The position numbers were made by a program, and so were the translations under genes. The notes under the pieces were generated by a model. That model was not told the origin of the DNA. It did not search any database and saw only the letters and a list, made by a program, of their open reading frames with translations. 64,000 nt of DNA, taken from Halichondria panicea. Taxonomy: Eukaryota > Porifera > Demospongiae > Suberitida > Halichondriidae. Shown here piece by piece: positions 62,401 through 64,000 of this stretch. Each line of letters starts with the position of its first letter. The stretch's first letter is position 1. The DNA is taken from NCBI RefSeq assembly GCF_963675165.1, contig NC_087382.1:4069963-4133962 (forward strand). Direction: 5' to 3'.

Positions 62401-64000
62401 CAAAATGGAAACATCCAGCTCCTCCCCCAGTTTTGCAGCAAACAAGCCCAGCACACTTCCCAAGAAACGAGCGGCTCGTACTACTCCTCACAAAGCGAAA
62501 GGAAGACACCTAAGCTATAATTTGCAGCAAACAAGCCCAGCAAACGAGCGACTCCTATACTACTCTTGAACAAAGCGAAAGGAACTTTAGGAAGAAGCCA
62601 AAGCTAGAATCCCAGCACTTCCATACATCCAGCTCCTCCCCCATGCAGCCTTGCAGCAAAAAAGCATAGCACACTGCCCAAAAAACGAGCGTCTCCTACT
62701 ACTCTAGAACAAAGCCAAAAAAAGAAACTAGAACTTCTCTCTTTCATTCTATAGTTCTGTTATTATATTACTAGACTAGACAAAGCATCTAGCTACAATA
62801 ATTTTTATTTTTATGTTATTACATGTGTATCTTCTTGTAAATCACAATACAATGTACAATGTTGTAGTTTGTAGCCCAGAGCAATCTATAGTACCGGTAC
62901 TATATAGCTCATAGTTCCCTGCTAAATACACTCAAATGGGATCTAGTGTGTATAGTAGTTGCTTACTCCTCTTCGTGTACTCCTGATTAAGGCCATAGCT
63001 CAATAAGTGCATGTATTGTGGAATTCTGAGGGAGTCACCAATGTATTGATAAAGGGTCAAGGTTTATTACATTCATCAACTCTAGCTGGGGCATCAGTGG
63101 CGGATCTAGGATTCTTGAAAGGGGGGGTTCCAGTAGCACAGTCAGTTGAGCGGGACAAAAACTCTAAATTTTACCTTAAAAAAAGGTCGTCACTTCTACT
63201 AAACAATCAGTATGCACAATACATTACCTGTCAGCACTGCAGTAATTTTAACAGTCTGCATTCAGCCTTTTAGTCACTAAAACTGCACAAACAAGCCTTC
63301 ACATGCAGGACTTGCAAGAACTAAAAGTAAGTGATAAGTGCATATAGAAAAACTAGCTATATAGCTAGTGCCTAGTCTATAGTAGTAGCTTCAGCCTCCC
63401 ACTCACTTATGTCTCAGAGGGGGGTTCAATTGAACCCAAAGAACCCCCTCTGGATCCGCCACTGGGCATATACTTTGCTGATTAATTATAGCCAGTGTGT
63501 CTATTTGTGGTTGCTAAGCTGTGCGTGTGCACGTCTACCTGCTGATTCAGTATCAGAGAGTTGAGTTTCAATCAGGATGGATTTATTGTATACACATACC
63601 TTGTGGTCGGGGGTCAATAGACGCATCACTTGTGGGTATTTCTGCTTCAAGTTCCTGAATGTACTTTCCAGCTATAATGATGATAACAATTCTTACTTGA
63701 AATCTGGTATGCATGCACGCACCACTTACCTAGTTTTGGACAAAGAGATTTCGCCAGTAAATAATACTTCTCTTTACAAAGAATTTTGATAAATTGAGGG
63801 AAGTTTTGTGCCGGAAAAAGCTTGATTTGGGCCTCAACTGCCGATAGTAGTTGCAAGGCACGTTTGCACGATGGATGAAAGTCATTCGCTGCATTGTCCC
63901 GCACTTCAGCTGTTACCAGACCAACATCATGAAGTCTTTCACCAAACGTTGTAGGGTAAGTGATTCCTTGTGCTAAGTTGAAGAAGTTCCTCCGAAAAAC
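59462..64000 (-). CDS. PITH-domain protein with N-terminal death-fold-like and uncharacterised domains (5' end outside window)
   Basis: Eight exons join in frame: 63730-64000 (open to the edge), 63600-63671, 60468-61201, 60370-60399, 60038-60271, 59844-59899, 59701-59779, 59462-59599. The first visible exon encodes helices of the type FGERLHDVGLVTAEVRD and QNFPQFIKILCKEKY, resembling death-fold (CARD/DED-like) repeats; this is a judgement from pattern. Exon 60468-61201 holds an uncharacterised alpha-helical domain of about 240 residues (LFYKLNTYWSYINYSLLLYL, SILIEWWLP, IERLDIGGERIYDE). The C-terminus is a PITH domain as in TXNL1 and PITHD1: CECLNEMDDHPFTHALK, YLESDCDEQLIVSFEFQSPV, APKTLRLFINQ, VKYHNVKNLTIFVKDNQG and IGLYGNPVEWLDM. 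TXNL1 has thioredoxin in front of PITH; here it is replaced. The 61202-63599 intron link is supported by matching phase (G|TT) but is the weakest joint; an alternative start is ATG 61223 or 61241. Confidence 0.78.
62069..62178. mobile_element. Short hairpin element in the PITH-gene intron
   Basis: gttagaacatgggcatgagg and its partner atgcacatgttctaa, plus the inner arms tatagtgtccc / gggacactata, form a fold-back of about 110 bp. Confidence 0.6.
63095..63464. mobile_element. CAGTGGCGGATC element, hAT-like ends
   Basis: Left cagtggcggatctagg, right ggatccgccactg. Flanking ggcat at 63090-63094 and 63465-63469 is a possible 5-bp duplication. 370 bp without transposase. The terminal motif resembles widespread animal non-autonomous elements. 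Confidence 0.65.

Larger units (their letters stand above)
61202..63599. other. Long intron of the PITH gene, no other gene seen
   Basis: 2.4 kb. Holds a hairpin element at 62069-62178, degenerate direct repeats of caaacaagcccagca / acgagcg type at 62430-62710, and a transposon-like element at 63095-63464. No convincing coding sequence. Confidence 0.5.

Noticed and set aside
62234-62710. Frames in the 62.2-62.7 kb repeats
   Set aside because: Degenerate direct repeats in an intron; no homology recognised and the frames do not persist across repeat copies.

Overview
The window looks like nuclear DNA of an early-branching animal, most plausibly a demosponge. This is inferred from gene content (an axonemal dynein heavy chain, two Sp-family zinc-finger genes, a class III kinase-myosin), genes packed close together with many short GT-AG introns, AT-rich spacers and abundant small inverted-repeat elements. 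No species marker gene is visible, so the assignment is a judgement.

Layout. (1) A DNAH3/7/12-type axonemal dynein heavy-chain gene runs on the minus strand from its start codon at 33791 to beyond the left edge. Twenty exons covering the N-terminal tail and linker (about 1,000 codons) can be joined in frame. One intron, 9264-30366, is about 21 kb. (2) Fifteen single-exon genes for small secreted precursors lie inside this dynein gene: 13 in the 21-kb intron, one in the intron between 1596 and 4230, and one left of the exon at 1466-1595. Nearly all have a signal peptide beginning MKVAILVLA, a strongly acidic pro-segment, a conserved ALQE-F-AREQ-P-QGW-like junction and a cationic C-terminal peptide ending in G, GR or GRR (an amidation signature). 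They resemble antimicrobial or cytolytic peptide precursors. One member is acidic only; others are Arg/Ser-rich, Tyr-rich or Lys-rich. Relics of further copies are present. (3) OLA1 (Obg-like ATPase) starts head-to-head with the dynein gene at 34106 and ends at 39409; one of its introns appears to be of the rare AT-AC kind. (4) Two tandem Sp/KLF-class transcription-factor genes lie at 39974-43507 (minus). (5) A complete class III myosin, with N-terminal kinase, motor, four IQ motifs and tail, occupies 44308-59125 (minus, 34 exons, 1,357 residues). (6) A PITH-domain protein gene at 59462 to beyond 64000 (minus) joins a death-fold-like helical domain, an uncharacterised domain and a C-terminal PITH domain.

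How the parts relate. The peptide cluster is the unusual system here: a fast-evolving family with near-invariant signal-peptide DNA, strong TATA boxes 50-90 bp upstream of each ATG, and two duplicated divergent gene pairs whose products each carry one cysteine. All of it sits inside the introns of a cilium motor gene. The remaining genes are conserved housekeeping or developmental genes. Their introns carry several small transposon families, and CA- or C-rich microsatellites repeatedly form the pyrimidine tract at 3' splice sites.
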